Source: a virus
Length of the DNA: 64,000 nt
Virus record (IMG/VR): IMGVR_UViG_3300007512_000021
Location: 16,643-80,642 of that record
Direction: 5' to 3' (one strand)
Position numbers and translations under genes: made by a program. The stretch's first letter is position 1. Each line of letters begins with the position of its first letter. Positions 1 through 10,894 of this stretch are shown here, one piece after another. The notes under the pieces are model-generated. The model ran no database searches. It saw only the letters and a program-made list of their open reading frames with translations, and was not told where the DNA came from.

Positions 1-3000
1 GATCGCTCCAGGTTGACCGAAGTGTGTGTAGTGACCTCGGTCGAAAATACTAAGACACGGGGCGTTGGTGTTCGCCGGGTTGGAAAACTGACCCGCCCCG
101 AATACGGAATCCGCTTGGAAAACCGCCGAAGCATTGAACCCGAAGGGGGAGATATCCAAGCGAGCGTTCGGGAGAGTGGCGGATGGTGGTAGACCGCCTA
201 CACCGTCTTCAACATAGATCGAACTGATTGTTGCGTTGACAAACTCATAAAGAGGAATGTCAGTCGGGGTGATACCGCCGCCAGATGCGTGTTTCGTGGG
301 GTCTCCCATAAGGTTCTGGTTGGCTCGGAATTCACCTCTACCTGTTGGGCCTTGTGGGAGAAGTAAAACTTCTCCTTGGACAGGAATCCCCATCCCGGCG
401 ATGCCAGAACGATTGTGACTCCCTACACGAGATTTGCGATACGGGTTCATCCCCGTTGCATCGAGAGATCGGAAGGCCCTTTCGTAAACTGCCGTACCTG
501 GGGTACGGAAGACCAGACCAGAGCTAATATGGGGGAACAGCGTATCGCTGATCCCTAAGCCCAAGCTCTTTTGGATCGCACGAGACTTAAATTCTCGTGA
601 ACCACTGTAATTTCCGTGGATAACACTTATCCCTGCCGTACTGCCCGACGCTGCTGTGTAAACAGTCAGCATATCAAGGGCCATGTTGCCGCTTACTGCG
701 GGGCCAGAGTACACTTGTGAAGCGGCTTCGGCGGCCAGCATGTTTGCAGCCAAACCTTGAGCCGCCCAAGGGCTTTCAAAAACAATGCGACCTTGAGGAT
801 TAGCCACAGACAGTTCCCCATGGAACTCTGCGGTATTGAAGGTAGAGGGTAGCTCCACTCCAACATCAGCGGGTTTCAAGCCATTGTAGAAAGGCCATGC
901 CCCTCGTCCCCAAACCGTCATTTGGCCGATGCTTTCGACCTGTCGGGATCGGGGCGTTGCTCGGAAAGCGGTTGCTTGAACTAAGCCCAAACCACCATCC
1001 ATAATAACGCCGGGACCAAGCCGTCTTGGGTATCCAAGATGGTTGACCCGCCCTGTTTCGGGGTCTACTACAAACTCGCCTTTAGCGTTGTCGCTTGCAG
1101 CCCCATCCAGCAGTCCAGCGGAATCCGCCAGCACCACCATCCTTGCAGAAAAGGGAACTGTTTGAACATTGTATTCTTCATCTTCGCCCATAAACGCTGC
1201 ATCGTTTACCGCAAAGAAAGCTCGACTGAAGTGCTGTCCGAAACGCCCAACTTGGTCGTGAACCCCTAAAAGCTCACAGCCAGTTTGCTCGAACAACGGT
1301 GCATTACCGGAGTCCGCCGCATAACCTTCAGTATTATGGGAAGCGGGGTGTTGATAGCTCGCAAGGAGTGGGATCAATTCAGCCGATAGGGAGGACTTTC
1401 CAGCCACAAGCTGCGGATCAAGCGTCAGGCCCCGCAAAGACATCGGAGCACCTGTTGGAGACCCACCGGGGTCTACGACATCCGCTGTCATAATCGCATG
1501 AGCACCTAAACGGTCTCGGAAAACGCCCCAAAATAGTCCGTCGCCCGCCAGTTGCCAATCATCTCCGATTGGTGACGGTGTTACCGGAGCGAAGGAACTG
1601 AGTTTAGCGGGCTTGAAATCATCAAGATTCTTTCTCTTAAAGCCCTCAATCCGAATCAAAAGGGTTGCCACCACTTGTGATTCACGCTGACGACCGGGGC
1701 TTAAAGCGTCATCCCGTCCAGAAGGCCGACCTAAAGGCTGGTGCATGTTGGGGGCATCTGAAAGCGGTCGAGTATTCGTAAGCACCGGAGCGGATACAAT
1801 ACGGAATAAGCCTGTGGACCATTTCTCAGAATTAGTTCCAAAACTGGGCGGGGAAATCTTCGTGTTTGAAGTAATCGGCTCATCCGACAACCGTAGATAA
1901 GAACCAACCAAAGAAGGCATCAAAATCGGCGGCTGAGAGGCCAATCCCATTTGGCCTACATGATAACCAAGCTGACCCGTACTTAAAGCGGCGTGGCCTG
2001 CGGCGGAAATGCCCGTAACAGGGTCGCCCAACCAATCCGCAACCCAATCCCCGCCCGCTGCCCCTCGTAAGGCCAATAGGTCTGCGCCTGTCAAAGCGAT
2101 TTGAATCGTAGTTTCCTGAATCACCACCCCATCAGGAGCTAATGTCGTTAGCTTACTTGGAAGGTGACCTGCGGAAACATCGAATCGCCCCGAAATTTCT
2201 CCGCCGCTTCGAGGAAATGCTGTCGCATACCGAGAGCGAAGGGGGCGAACATTTCGCAACCAGAGGTGAGCATCACCACTGATTCGGATACCACCAACAC
2301 CACCAACACGAGGAGCCTCATTAGAAATTCCGTGGGTGCTGGCTACCGCTGTGTTCTTTCGTTTACGGTCGGTCCAATAACCTTGAGTGTCTAAGCCGCC
2401 ATCACTGGAAAGTACGGAGGCTGTCGTTTTGAAAGAGGCTTTCGCCATCCCACCCAAAGTGGTTGTGAAGGCACCAGCTTCTAAGTACACCGAGGACTGA
2501 CTAAAATCTTGTGGTGCAAGAGAGTCCGGGCGGTAGCCGTGAATAACATTGTGAAGGGCAAGGCCCGTAGGTTCTAATGCCCCCATTGAAGAGAACAAGG
2601 AAACCCTGCCCGCCCCAACCAATACGGAAGAAGGAGTGGTGGATGTCCCACCAGATAGCCCCTGATCTTTGACAGAAACATCCATGTTCCTGTTGTGGAC
2701 CAGATGGGCTACGGCGGCATGTGTGCCGCCCAAGGGAGAAGGAACAATAGAAACACTTGTTGTCAGCGTCCCCCACAAAGACCCGAAGGAAGATAAGGGG
2801 AGAACTTGATCAGGACTCGTAATCGCTGTGGGGTCGAACCCCGCCGTGACACCAGCACCCCTTACAAGAGAAGTGCTGTTACGAGGACCAGCTAAAACAT
2901 ACAGGTGTGGTGAGGTTTTGTGTTTTGCCAGAACCCGACCTTCAATAGAACATTCAATGGCTTGGTTACCTTTGGTGACTGAGCCGAAAGAAACAATGTC

Positions 3001-6000
3001 TCCGAACGCAATATCGCTCCAAACGGTTTCCGGTAACTGCCACTCGCTTCTATCAACGGGTTTCGTTTCCAACAGAAAGGAAGTGTGGCTTATGGGGTAT
3101 GGGTCGAACAAAGCCCGACCGAAAGAGTTCTCGTTGAACTCCTCTACACCAAAGGTCATATAGATATTGGTGATCCCAGCATCTTTACCGTGCCGACCTT
3201 CGGGGAGAATTTCTGGCCTATCCCAAGGCCAAGACCAACGTCCGGCCCAACCTGAAGCGGGGTGGTCATACGCAATACCACCCGTCCTACCGAGAAAGTT
3301 TGCTTCGCCAACAGTTGTGGCGTTCGGGTCTGTGAAGGGCCTTTGGGTTTTACTTACCCCTCCAACAACATGAACATCAAGCCCAAGCCCTACGGCCCCC
3401 ATCAAGGATTGATCGTTAAACCAATCGGACATGCCTCCAGTTGGGAACTTGACATCAAATAAGTAGCCCTTGCCACTTCTTCTAAAGCTGGTGATGGGGA
3501 AAGAGCCTGCATATCGCCCTAAGGGGCGGGTGCCGCTTCGTTCAAAACCAAGTTCTTGAACATTCCCTCGCAAGGTAAGAGAGTGGTGATCCCACGACCC
3601 CGTGTTCACAGACGTGGGGTACTCTTCAGGTCCACTCACATAGGAGTTATCTCCATAGAACAATCCACAGCGGGACTTCCCTGACTGGTGCTCAAATGTC
3701 CCACCGAGGAAATGAACTAAACTCTCTCTCTCTTTCCCGTCACTACTGGCTGGCCGCACTTCCAACAATACGTTGTGAAAGGGAGCGGCTTTCCGATGAA
3801 GCTCACTTGCGTTACTGGCATTCATGCCACCCAACTCGCTCTCAATATTGAGAGCGACCCCTCGGCCACCGCACAAGAGAGCAACTTGGTCTCCCGCTTC
3901 TGCGGGGTGTCGATGATCGTTTCGAGCCGTGAAGATCAACTGGTGTTCGTACTTAACCGCATCTAAGGTAAGAGGTCCGGCGGTAGTCGTAACCGTCGTA
4001 GTGTTCTGCAACTCAGGGTTTTCAGATGGGGTCAGGATATCCTGAAGGAAGTTAGCTTTACCCAACGCAACTAATGTAGAGGGGTTCTGAGAAGTCGCTA
4101 CGTCGGAGTACAGTCCCGTCTTATTGAGGTAATCGGCTAACTCAATTGGATTGGTGCAAGTAACTGGGTGGACGGGTTTTGGGATCACCATCTCATAGTG
4201 AATCCAAGCCGTAGGTGTTCTTGGGTCTGCTGATCGTAGGTCGATCAGAAATCTCAATGCTGTCTTGATCTCAACTGGAAATTCAAGTTTAGATACCAAG
4301 TAAGGAGTTTCGGGGAGGGCTTGAATTTGCCGCCCCGTGGCCGTCAGTACCTTTTGCTTGTGAACAGGATCTGAGTCAAAATCTACAACATTCCGATTGG
4401 CACCCGTTAGAGTCCGTAAACCATAGCGTCCAGCAGGGGTTCCTGTGTTCAGGTGGTCAGAAATATCTTTCCAAGTAAGCACCCCATCAGAAGTGGCGGT
4501 AGCCCACCAAAGCGGATTTGATGCCGCTTCCGCCCTACGCTTATCGGTGGACCCGATGGTAACCATGTCTCGTTTGAGGGCATACCCAAAACGCTGACCC
4601 TTTGCCGGGATGTTTTGGGTAATGACAACAGAGCTAACTGTGGCACCCTCAACAACCGCCGATAAAAGATTCGCTATACCGTCTTGTTCGTGGGACTCGA
4701 AAAGCTCAAGAGCGTTCCAATCTCCGGTATTGGTATTCCGAAGGGCGATTGAAAAACCATTAGGAACAGGAGAGCCTACTTTTGGTTGGACTCCAATATC
4801 CTCGATCAGACCAGCGACCCGTCGCCATTGAACACCAGATGCGGGAGAGGACTCCCAATTGGTGTACATACGACCACGAGAGACTTCGATTCCGATCTCA
4901 TGTGTTTGATCGGGGGCTGGCAGGTGGCCAGAAGGCATCCATGGAGGATCGTCAGTTGACCATCGTTGCGTTTTAGCGTCGAAATGGAACCGAGAGATTT
5001 CTGATGTTTTCCCGTCTCCGAGGTCTCCAAGAGGGAAGAAGGCTCGCAACTCTTCGGCGGGACCAGCCACCGCTGTCGGCATGACCGTCATCGAGCCGTC
5101 GAAATTGTAGGTCACATTTCCGTAAGCTAATCGGACAACATCCGTGCGAGCACTGCTACCGTAAGTCGTATCAAAACGATGATCTAAATCCCCACGGTGC
5201 CTGAAAAAAACACCCGTATCTTGATTAAGAGTGATCGTGTTTGGCCCTATCGTTGAGAAAGGCCCTACTCCAACTTGGAAGTAGATTTGTCTGAAGGAGA
5301 TTTCCTCTGGACCCCATTTGATCCCGTCGTAATAGATATGGAGATCCGACAAAGGATGGTGATCTTGCGTATCCAAATAGGGAAGACCAGAAGGCTGCAT
5401 CGCAAGGGTGAGGTGACCCGTTTCTGGGAAACTCCCTACTTCAAAGGAGCCTCGAAGTACCGTTAAGGTATCCCCCCAACTGTAATCCTTTACCTTGGGA
5501 AGATGCCGCAACATCTTTTTGCTTGAGAAGACATCTCGTTGAGTGGGGTTTGGGTAACCCAAATTTGCCGAATGTAGATCCCCGCCCGTCATTCGGACAG
5601 AGGAACCTCGTTGGCCGCCTTCCATAGAGTAAGGCACAAAAGCAGCCCATAAGAGAGGCCGCCCCGCCTTATCCAAAGCAATGTCTCCGCCCGGTTTAGG
5701 GGTGTGGGAGAACTTCACGACACCCGAAGCGTAATCAATGTCTACATATTGGGTTTCGTCTAAATCGGGATCGAGAATCAACTCACGGGAAGCTAATGGC
5801 CTCTCATAGTCTGGTCGTTCAGCTTTGCTTTTATCCGAAGGGAAAAGAACCATTCGGAAACCGAGGTCCAAAAGACTCCCAGGATCAGTGTACTTTTGTG
5901 TGTTCGGGATCGCTCGATCTGCTCGTGCGGAAGAGCCTCCGCCGGGAACATCGTTTGTCCCATGCACCTTTAAGGAACGGCCAACTTCTTTCGGGTCGAT

Positions 6001-7437
6001 CAAACCCGTCAAACGAGCCGAATCTAACGCATCGGCATCAAAGTTAACCCCTGGCCCGTGAAGAGAATCAATCCCATCGTGGGCGGTACAATGGAGTTCG
6101 CCAACACCCGGCCCCTGAGTACGTAACTCGTGGTTAGGGTTCGCCAAAAAGAAGGGAACCCCTGTTTCAGGGTCTACGGTGTTGTGGTGTCGCAGTTCTA
6201 CAAAGTATCCCTTTGACTTCGTTCGACCAATCTTGACTGCTTCAAAATAGCCGAGAGCACGTTTCGCCGTTGGGCAAACGGCAGGTAGACCTTCTTTGTC
6301 GAGATTGACTTCCGAAATGTGGATAATCGTAGTTTTCGGGTCTCCACCACCCAACCGCTTATCAAGCCACTCATAAACACCTTTCTTGACTCCGATGCGG
6401 AACCGTCCAGGTGGTGAAATCCCTAAGAAGTTCACATGAAGCGGAGCTTCGTGACTCAAGATCGCTTTGAATGTGCCGTGATCTGAATCGTATTCGGGGT
6501 CGAGGCTGATTGCTACAGGTCGAGGAATCGGCAAAGCCACTCGGCCCATGTAGTCGGCGGTGTCCCCTTTCCAAGCCACACGGGGCATCCAAAGATCGTC
6601 CGAAGCGGCGGAAGTTGGGGGAGTGACGACAAAGGACCGATTGTTGGAACCTCTAACGGGAACCAGCCGTGCGGTCTTCGCTTTTAATATGGTGATAGCT
6701 TTGAAAAAGCGTTTGTTGGAAGTGCTGGTCGTCTCGAAATACTCGTCGAGAGTCTTCGGGCCTTCCAAATCAATAATAGTGTTGTCTCGGATACTTTTGA
6801 TACGAAACAACTCGTATCGAGCCGTACCGAGATGCTTTTCGGTCTCTACATGCCCTCTCTCTGGAAGGGTGGGGGGCTTGGAGACTTTCTTTGTAGTGGG
6901 GTCGTAAAGAGGACCGCCAGGATCGGTAACTACAATCCAATAAGGGTGGTTTTCCACATCGTCTGACTTAAGGCCATAAATGTTGCTAATTGCCGTGCTA
7001 AATTCCAAACGGCGGGGGCCAGTAACTGCCCACTGGTGTTGCGCCAACTCTGCGTTTTTAAGAGTTGGTCCATGCACCTCAAAGCTAACGGGGTGGCCTA
7101 CAAGGGATAGCCCTAAATCCCCTTGGGCATTTGTGTTCCAAGCATACGGAACAAAGTTGATCTCTGGATAACCTCGCCGCCCCAAACGATTGTCAAAGCC
7201 GCTAATCGGTGCGGGAATATCAGCTTGGGTCGGTAATTTACCGTGTCCTAAGGTGTAGGATGCCGCCCAACTACCAGCGAAATCCTTTACTGCTTCTGCT
7301 GCTCGAATTGCTCTTGGAGGCACAGAGTCTTGACGACCAAACAATTCTTGCCAAGGCTGGCGTAATTGATCCGTGTCAGCGGCCTCTGCGAGCAACTTTC
7401 GCAAGCGATTTAATAGATCGTTCGTGCCCGTGGCCAT
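1..7437 (-). CDS. Giant appendage protein, at least 2479 residues, 3' end outside window
   Basis: I read this frame codon by codon from ATG 7437 to base 1 and found no stop, giving 2479 residues so far. The ATG follows GGAG at an 8-nt spacing. The N-terminal 60 residues (MATGTNDLLNRLRKLLAEAA) are helical. The rest is beta-rich, with repeated Asp/Gly turns and many His, Trp and Tyr. Examples are YWIVVTDPGGPLYD (about residue 165), WKDISDHLNTG (about 990) and LLIRIEGFKRKNLDDFKPAK (about 1950). No catalytic motif was recognised. It is the last of the appendage series and may be a long tail fibre or an assembled adhesin. Codon use looks continuous with its neighbours. Confidence 0.65.
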   Translation of the reverse strand, partial: MATGTNDLLNRLRKLLAEAADTDQLRQPWQELFGRQDSVPPRAIRAAEAVKDFAGSWAASYTLGHGKLPTQADIPAPISGFDNRLGRRGYPEINFVPYAWNTNAQGDLGLSLVGHPVSFEVHGPTLKNAELAQHQWAVTGPRRLEFSTAISNIYGLKSDDVENHPYWIVVTDPGGPLYDPTTKKVSKPPTLPERGHVETEKHLGTARYELFRIKSIRDNTIIDLEGPKTLDEYFETTSTSNKRFFKAITILKAKTARLVPVRGSNNRSFVVTPPTSAASDDLWMPRVAWKGDTADYMGRVALPIPRPVAISLDPEYDSDHGTFKAILSHEAPLHVNFLGISPPGRFRIGVKKGVYEWLDKRLGGGDPKTTIIHISEVNLDKEGLPAVCPTAKRALGYFEAVKIGRTKSKGYFVELRHHNTVDPETGVPFFLANPNHELRTQGPGVGELHCTAHDGIDSLHGPGVNFDADALDSARLTGLIDPKEVGRSLKVHGTNDVPGGGSSARADRAIPNTQKYTDPGSLLDLGFRMVLFPSDKSKAERPDYERPLASRELILDPDLDETQYVDIDYASGVVKFSHTPKPGGDIALDKAGRPLLWAAFVPYSMEGGQRGSSVRMTGGDLHSANLGYPNPTQRDVFSSKKMLRHLPKVKDYSWGDTLTVLRGSFEVGSFPETGHLTLAMQPSGLPYLDTQDHHPLSDLHIYYDGIKWGPEEISFRQIYFQVGVGPFSTIGPNTITLNQDTGVFFRHRGDLDHRFDTTYGSSARTDVVRLAYGNVTYNFDGSMTVMPTAVAGPAEELRAFFPLGDLGDGKTSEISRFHFDAKTQRWSTDDPPWMPSGHLPAPDQTHEIGIEVSRGRMYTNWESSPASGVQWRRVAGLIEDIGVQPKVGSPVPNGFSIALRNTNTGDWNALELFESHEQDGIANLLSAVVEGATVSSVVITQNIPAKGQRFGYALKRDMVTIGSTDKRRAEAASNPLWWATATSDGVLTWKDISDHLNTGTPAGRYGLRTLTGANRNVVDFDSDPVHKQKVLTATGRQIQALPETPYLVSKLEFPVEIKTALRFLIDLRSADPRTPTAWIHYEMVIPKPVHPVTCTNPIELADYLNKTGLYSDVATSQNPSTLVALGKANFLQDILTPSENPELQNTTTVTTTAGPLTLDAVKYEHQLIFTARNDHRHPAEAGDQVALLCGGRGVALNIESELGGMNASNASELHRKAAPFHNVLLEVRPASSDGKERESLVHFLGGTFEHQSGKSRCGLFYGDNSYVSGPEEYPTSVNTGSWDHHSLTLRGNVQELGFERSGTRPLGRYAGSFPITSFRRSGKGYLFDVKFPTGGMSDWFNDQSLMGAVGLGLDVHVVGGVSKTQRPFTDPNATTVGEANFLGRTGGIAYDHPASGWAGRWSWPWDRPEILPEGRHGKDAGITNIYMTFGVEEFNENSFGRALFDPYPISHTSFLLETKPVDRSEWQLPETVWSDIAFGDIVSFGSVTKGNQAIECSIEGRVLAKHKTSPHLYVLAGPRNSTSLVRGAGVTAGFDPTAITSPDQVLPLSSFGSLWGTLTTSVSIVPSPLGGTHAAVAHLVHNRNMDVSVKDQGLSGGTSTTPSSVLVGAGRVSLFSSMGALEPTGLALHNVIHGYRPDSLAPQDFSQSSVYLEAGAFTTTLGGMAKASFKTTASVLSSDGGLDTQGYWTDRKRKNTAVASTHGISNEAPRVGGVGGIRISGDAHLWLRNVRPLRSRYATAFPRSGGEISGRFDVSAGHLPSKLTTLAPDGVVIQETTIQIALTGADLLALRGAAGGDWVADWLGDPVTGISAAGHAALSTGQLGYHVGQMGLASQPPILMPSLVGSYLRLSDEPITSNTKISPPSFGTNSEKWSTGLFRIVSAPVLTNTRPLSDAPNMHQPLGRPSGRDDALSPGRQRESQVVATLLIRIEGFKRKNLDDFKPAKLSSFAPVTPSPIGDDWQLAGDGLFWGVFRDRLGAHAIMTADVVDPGGSPTGAPMSLRGLTLDPQLVAGKSSLSAELIPLLASYQHPASHNTEGYAADSGNAPLFEQTGCELLGVHDQVGRFGQHFSRAFFAVNDAAFMGEDEEYNVQTVPFSARMVVLADSAGLLDGAASDNAKGEFVVDPETGRVNHLGYPRRLGPGVIMDGGLGLVQATAFRATPRSRQVESIGQMTVWGRGAWPFYNGLKPADVGVELPSTFNTAEFHGELSVANPQGRIVFESPWAAQGLAANMLAAEAASQVYSGPAVSGNMALDMLTVYTAASGSTAGISVIHGNYSGSREFKSRAIQKSLGLGISDTLFPHISSGLVFRTPGTAVYERAFRSLDATGMNPYRKSRVGSHNRSGIAGMGIPVQGEVLLLPQGPTGRGEFRANQNLMGDPTKHASGGGITPTDIPLYEFVNATISSIYVEDGVGGLPPSATLPNARLDISPFGFNASAVFQADSVFGAGQFSNPANTNAPCLSIFDRGHYTHFGQPGAI

Positions 7438-7470
7438 CAATCAATCTCCATGCTTCTGTGAAAGGCGGGG

Positions 7471-7475
7471 TATAG
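7471..7475 (-). promoter_or_regulatory. CTATA motif, candidate late-promoter element
   Basis: CTATA (context TTGCCTATACCCCGCC) in the 51-nt gap before the leftmost gene, 33 nt ahead of its ATG. The surrounding CCTATA.CC.GCC resembles the copy at 48711-48707. Confidence 0.4.
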
Positions 7476-7488
7476 GCAACGCATTGGA

Positions 7489-10400
7489 TTACTTCACTCC
7501 CGCTACACGTATGCCGCACAAGCCTTGAAGATGTTGTGGGGGAGCGGTTGGCCCACCCATTTCAAAGTTCAGATATTTACCGCCACCTTGATACATGATC
7601 ACCTTCACCAAAATTACCGCCCCATTTAGACCCTCAAACAACTGCGCTGGGGGTCCGAGGTTGCACCTTACCGTGCATCTATTGATCCCCATCTTCGGCA
7701 TCGGGGTCAGATCCTTTGTCTCTGGCCCGACAACCATACAACCAGCACCATCAGCAAAGGGGTCTTGCTTTGATGGGCCTTCACCATCTCTTCGCCCAAT
7801 ATCCATCCAAGAGGTCAAACCCGGAACCTTGATAAGAATCGCCAGTTCGGGGCTGCCCGGTTCTGGTGCCTCCCATTTGAACTGCTCAAGGTTCAGACCA
7901 CGAATTTCCAAATCTACTAAAGAAGCCCCGACCGCATCATGACCAAGACCGAAGGCCCGTACCCAACTCCGACCTATACTTATATGGTCAGCCATATCCG
8001 CCGCCTCAATGCCGCTGTAATCACAAGCGGAATTTTGAGTCGGTAAGTAGTTCTTGGTGTAGTCGTGTTGGGGGTAGATCAAAATCCCGCTGGTTGGCGT
8101 AGGATCTGTCACACCAAACTTAATGAATGGGTTTCGATCTGGCCAACCTGCAACTTGAAGCTCAAGCCGTTGGGCCGCTTCAGTTAGGGGCACCGTATGG
8201 GATTTGGATGTCAGCCAATGAATTGCGTCCCAAGCTGTACCGTGAACATCTTCAAGTCGAATAGGAACATGGAGGTTGGTAATTACGCCATGAGGGAGTC
8301 CTGGCCCACACAAAGTTTCAGTATCTTTTAGTCCTAACGGCAAGCTGCCATCAGGAGCTTTGAAATCGCTACGGTAGCGGTATGTTTCATCGAGAAAGAG
8401 TTCCTTAGGGTCTTTAGCCCCATGCCAAAGATCCTCATGGGTGGTGGGATCGGCAGGGGTGGAAAACCAGATGTCCGTTAGGTTGCTGTATCTTACGGGG
8501 TTGGGGCGATCCTTACTGTGATCTGACCCGTGCCAGAGCAAAGTGGCATCTTTAAGACCCTCACCGTAATTATAGATACGGATACCTAAATCAAAGAAAT
8601 GGTCGTGATGGTTCATATGCCGACCATGATTAAGAGGGCGGCGAAAGAACGCTCGTAAAGAAGCATCTTGTGAAAACTTCGGGAGCGTGTCCCCATCAAA
8701 ATACAGAGCGGGGTCGTCAATCTGTTCGAGCAACATTTGGGCTACCGTATCCTCAACGGGAACGGGAAAGGATGCGTTATCGGATAAGAGGTGTCCTGTA
8801 CCGAAATGGATGCGACCTCTTCGGAAATTGATTTCTTGCTGAAACGCTTCGGCTGGCTCTCCTCCCCCTACCGTAGCAACAGTGGTATCCGCAGCGGGAG
8901 TGAACGCCGAAGTTCCCAAAAACGCAGGGAACATATTGCCCATGTATAAGGCATCCCCTGTGATAGCCGATTCGCCATACCCATCCTTACCGTCATGCGT
9001 CAGGAAAGAAGTCTCAAATAGGCCATATACGGGAGGTGTGGCATCGTGGTCTGGGGCCTTTAGAGTAACAACCAGCCCTTCAGCCCGTAAACCCGTCGTA
9101 TAGTTTTGCTCATAGCCAGCAGACAGAGCGTACTCAATCCCGCTTACGGCCATCACCTCTCCGACCTCCCAAGAGACCTGCGCTATATCATGTTGTCCTT
9201 CCCCATCTACAATCGGAGGTACGGGGTGTTTACAGAACTCGCTGTCCTTATCTCCAAGGACATCCTCGTAAACATTGGATCGAAGCACATGGTAACAAGA
9301 GGAATGGACAGGATCGGTTGAAGCCCGAACCTTGTTCCACACAGATCCGAGATGGCTCCAATCAACCAGATTGGCACTATACATCTTGTCCTGCGTAGGC
9401 ATTTCAAGATCCCGCACCATCTCCTCGAAGTAAGCCTCTTTCTTGAAGTGGATTAGGACATAGTGACCGCAATCTCGTGGGTCATATTCAAGGAGAGTGT
9501 CGTCAGGGAGAAGGAACTGGTGGCGGTAGCGAGCTACCTGATAGGTCCAGTAGTCTTTGGCAAAGGATCTAAAGTCCCCTGCGTGTTCAAGATCAGTACC
9601 GGGATCGAGCGCAGCGATTGAGGGCTTCTCGTAAAACCGATAAAGCTCTTCGGGCGGAGTCCAAGGCAAGCCGTGGGGTTTGGTGTAATCAACTAAGTAA
9701 GGCAACCGATAACGGAAAAAGTTGCCCTTATGCCCACCACCACGAGCAATTTTAGAACCGCCAAGAATCGGGATGCCGTCAGGGATCAATTCGATGCCCG
9801 CATTAGGGTCTGTGCCAAGACGAACTTGACCAGCAGCCGGTGCTCCTTGGCTTCCGTCTCCATCAAAATCATAGAATTCGTTTGGAAGGTCGTTCCCGTG
9901 AAGATCCCTGCCCATATGGATCTCAAACAAGTTGTACTGACCTGTGGCCCGTCCGGGGAATGTAAAGGGGTCGTAGGAGTGGGGGGCGCAATCGCCTCCG
10001 TGCTCACCGAGCCAGAAAATACCACCCGGATACCCATCGCACTTATCAAGGATGCCTTGGCCAAGATTCAAAGCGGCCAAGACTCGAAGTTTGAAGTCTT
10101 CGGGGTGGTGAAGGTGTGCGAATTCCCCATTCGGCTCAAACCGAATCAGGGCAAGGGTTCCACGGTCGGCGGGGAACACAACTCCAGAAACGACAACTTC
10201 CTTACCTCCCTCTGGCCCACTGGAAGGAATGATCTCGTGGGTCATGGAAAGGCGGTTGTTCTCGGAGTTTTCATCCTTTTCTCTAACAAAGGCTCCAGCG
10301 TGAGCCTTGCCAACACCGCCACCAAGATAGGAGCCGTCTTCTACATTGAAGATCGGGTCGGTGTAAGGGTCGTTGCCCTTGGGCAAGAACTCTGTCGCCC

Positions 10401-10893
10401 CTCTCGGAGATCGCCAGAAGTAAGGGTAGATTTCAAGGCCCGTATCGGGGTCAGGAATTGGATCTCCATCAGGCCCCGGAACTTGGTAGTCCAACCAACA
10501 CCAATCTCCAGAGAGAATGTGGTGGGATCGAAGGAACCAAGTGGCATCGTCGAGCTTTAGAATCCCCCAATCAGGGATACTTGTCGTTTGAAAATAATGA
10601 AGGCTATGGCCCACAGTTGGGGGCCGGGGGGGTACGAGAGCAGCGAGTTCATCCAGCACACCCTCAACATTAGAGGCATCATAGATTTTGGGTACATCAT
10701 CGACTGAAACTGAAGATGCTGGATGAGCATCATGCTCATCGATAATATGCTGCACCATGCCAGCACCCGCACCACCAGCGGCGGGAGCACCTGGTTCACC
10801 AGATCCCGGAATAAAGGCGTTAACCTCAACGCTGTCGGAGGCGGCCAATCCGTGTCCGACCTTAATCGTTGCTGGGTCTATCTTTCGTGGCAT
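7489..10893 (-). CDS. Large appendage structural protein, 1134 residues
   Basis: ATG at 10893, one base after the previous TAA, with GGGGGA upstream; TAA stop. The N-terminal 60 residues are Ala/Gly/Pro-rich and may be a flexible anchor. The body is rich in aromatic residues and His, with clusters such as RHMNHHDHFFDLGIRIYNYG. The C-terminus carries PELAILIKVPGLTSWMDIGR and, near the very end, NGAVILVKVIMYQGGGKY, two strand pairs that look like a folded tip domain. No enzyme motif recognised. It belongs to the appendage cluster. Confidence 0.5.
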   Translation of the reverse strand: MPRKIDPATIKVGHGLAASDSVEVNAFIPGSGEPGAPAAGGAGAGMVQHIIDEHDAHPASSVSVDDVPKIYDASNVEGVLDELAALVPPRPPTVGHSLHYFQTTSIPDWGILKLDDATWFLRSHHILSGDWCWLDYQVPGPDGDPIPDPDTGLEIYPYFWRSPRGATEFLPKGNDPYTDPIFNVEDGSYLGGGVGKAHAGAFVREKDENSENNRLSMTHEIIPSSGPEGGKEVVVSGVVFPADRGTLALIRFEPNGEFAHLHHPEDFKLRVLAALNLGQGILDKCDGYPGGIFWLGEHGGDCAPHSYDPFTFPGRATGQYNLFEIHMGRDLHGNDLPNEFYDFDGDGSQGAPAAGQVRLGTDPNAGIELIPDGIPILGGSKIARGGGHKGNFFRYRLPYLVDYTKPHGLPWTPPEELYRFYEKPSIAALDPGTDLEHAGDFRSFAKDYWTYQVARYRHQFLLPDDTLLEYDPRDCGHYVLIHFKKEAYFEEMVRDLEMPTQDKMYSANLVDWSHLGSVWNKVRASTDPVHSSCYHVLRSNVYEDVLGDKDSEFCKHPVPPIVDGEGQHDIAQVSWEVGEVMAVSGIEYALSAGYEQNYTTGLRAEGLVVTLKAPDHDATPPVYGLFETSFLTHDGKDGYGESAITGDALYMGNMFPAFLGTSAFTPAADTTVATVGGGEPAEAFQQEINFRRGRIHFGTGHLLSDNASFPVPVEDTVAQMLLEQIDDPALYFDGDTLPKFSQDASLRAFFRRPLNHGRHMNHHDHFFDLGIRIYNYGEGLKDATLLWHGSDHSKDRPNPVRYSNLTDIWFSTPADPTTHEDLWHGAKDPKELFLDETYRYRSDFKAPDGSLPLGLKDTETLCGPGLPHGVITNLHVPIRLEDVHGTAWDAIHWLTSKSHTVPLTEAAQRLELQVAGWPDRNPFIKFGVTDPTPTSGILIYPQHDYTKNYLPTQNSACDYSGIEAADMADHISIGRSWVRAFGLGHDAVGASLVDLEIRGLNLEQFKWEAPEPGSPELAILIKVPGLTSWMDIGRRDGEGPSKQDPFADGAGCMVVGPETKDLTPMPKMGINRCTVRCNLGPPAQLFEGLNGAVILVKVIMYQGGGKYLNFEMGGPTAPPQHLQGLCGIRVAGVK

Positions 10894-10894
10894 C

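Noticed and set aside
9730-10560. A 276-codon open frame on the plus strand
   Set aside because: It lies antisense inside the 1134-residue gene, has no ribosome binding site and no recognisable domain. Long antisense frames are expected opposite this codon use.
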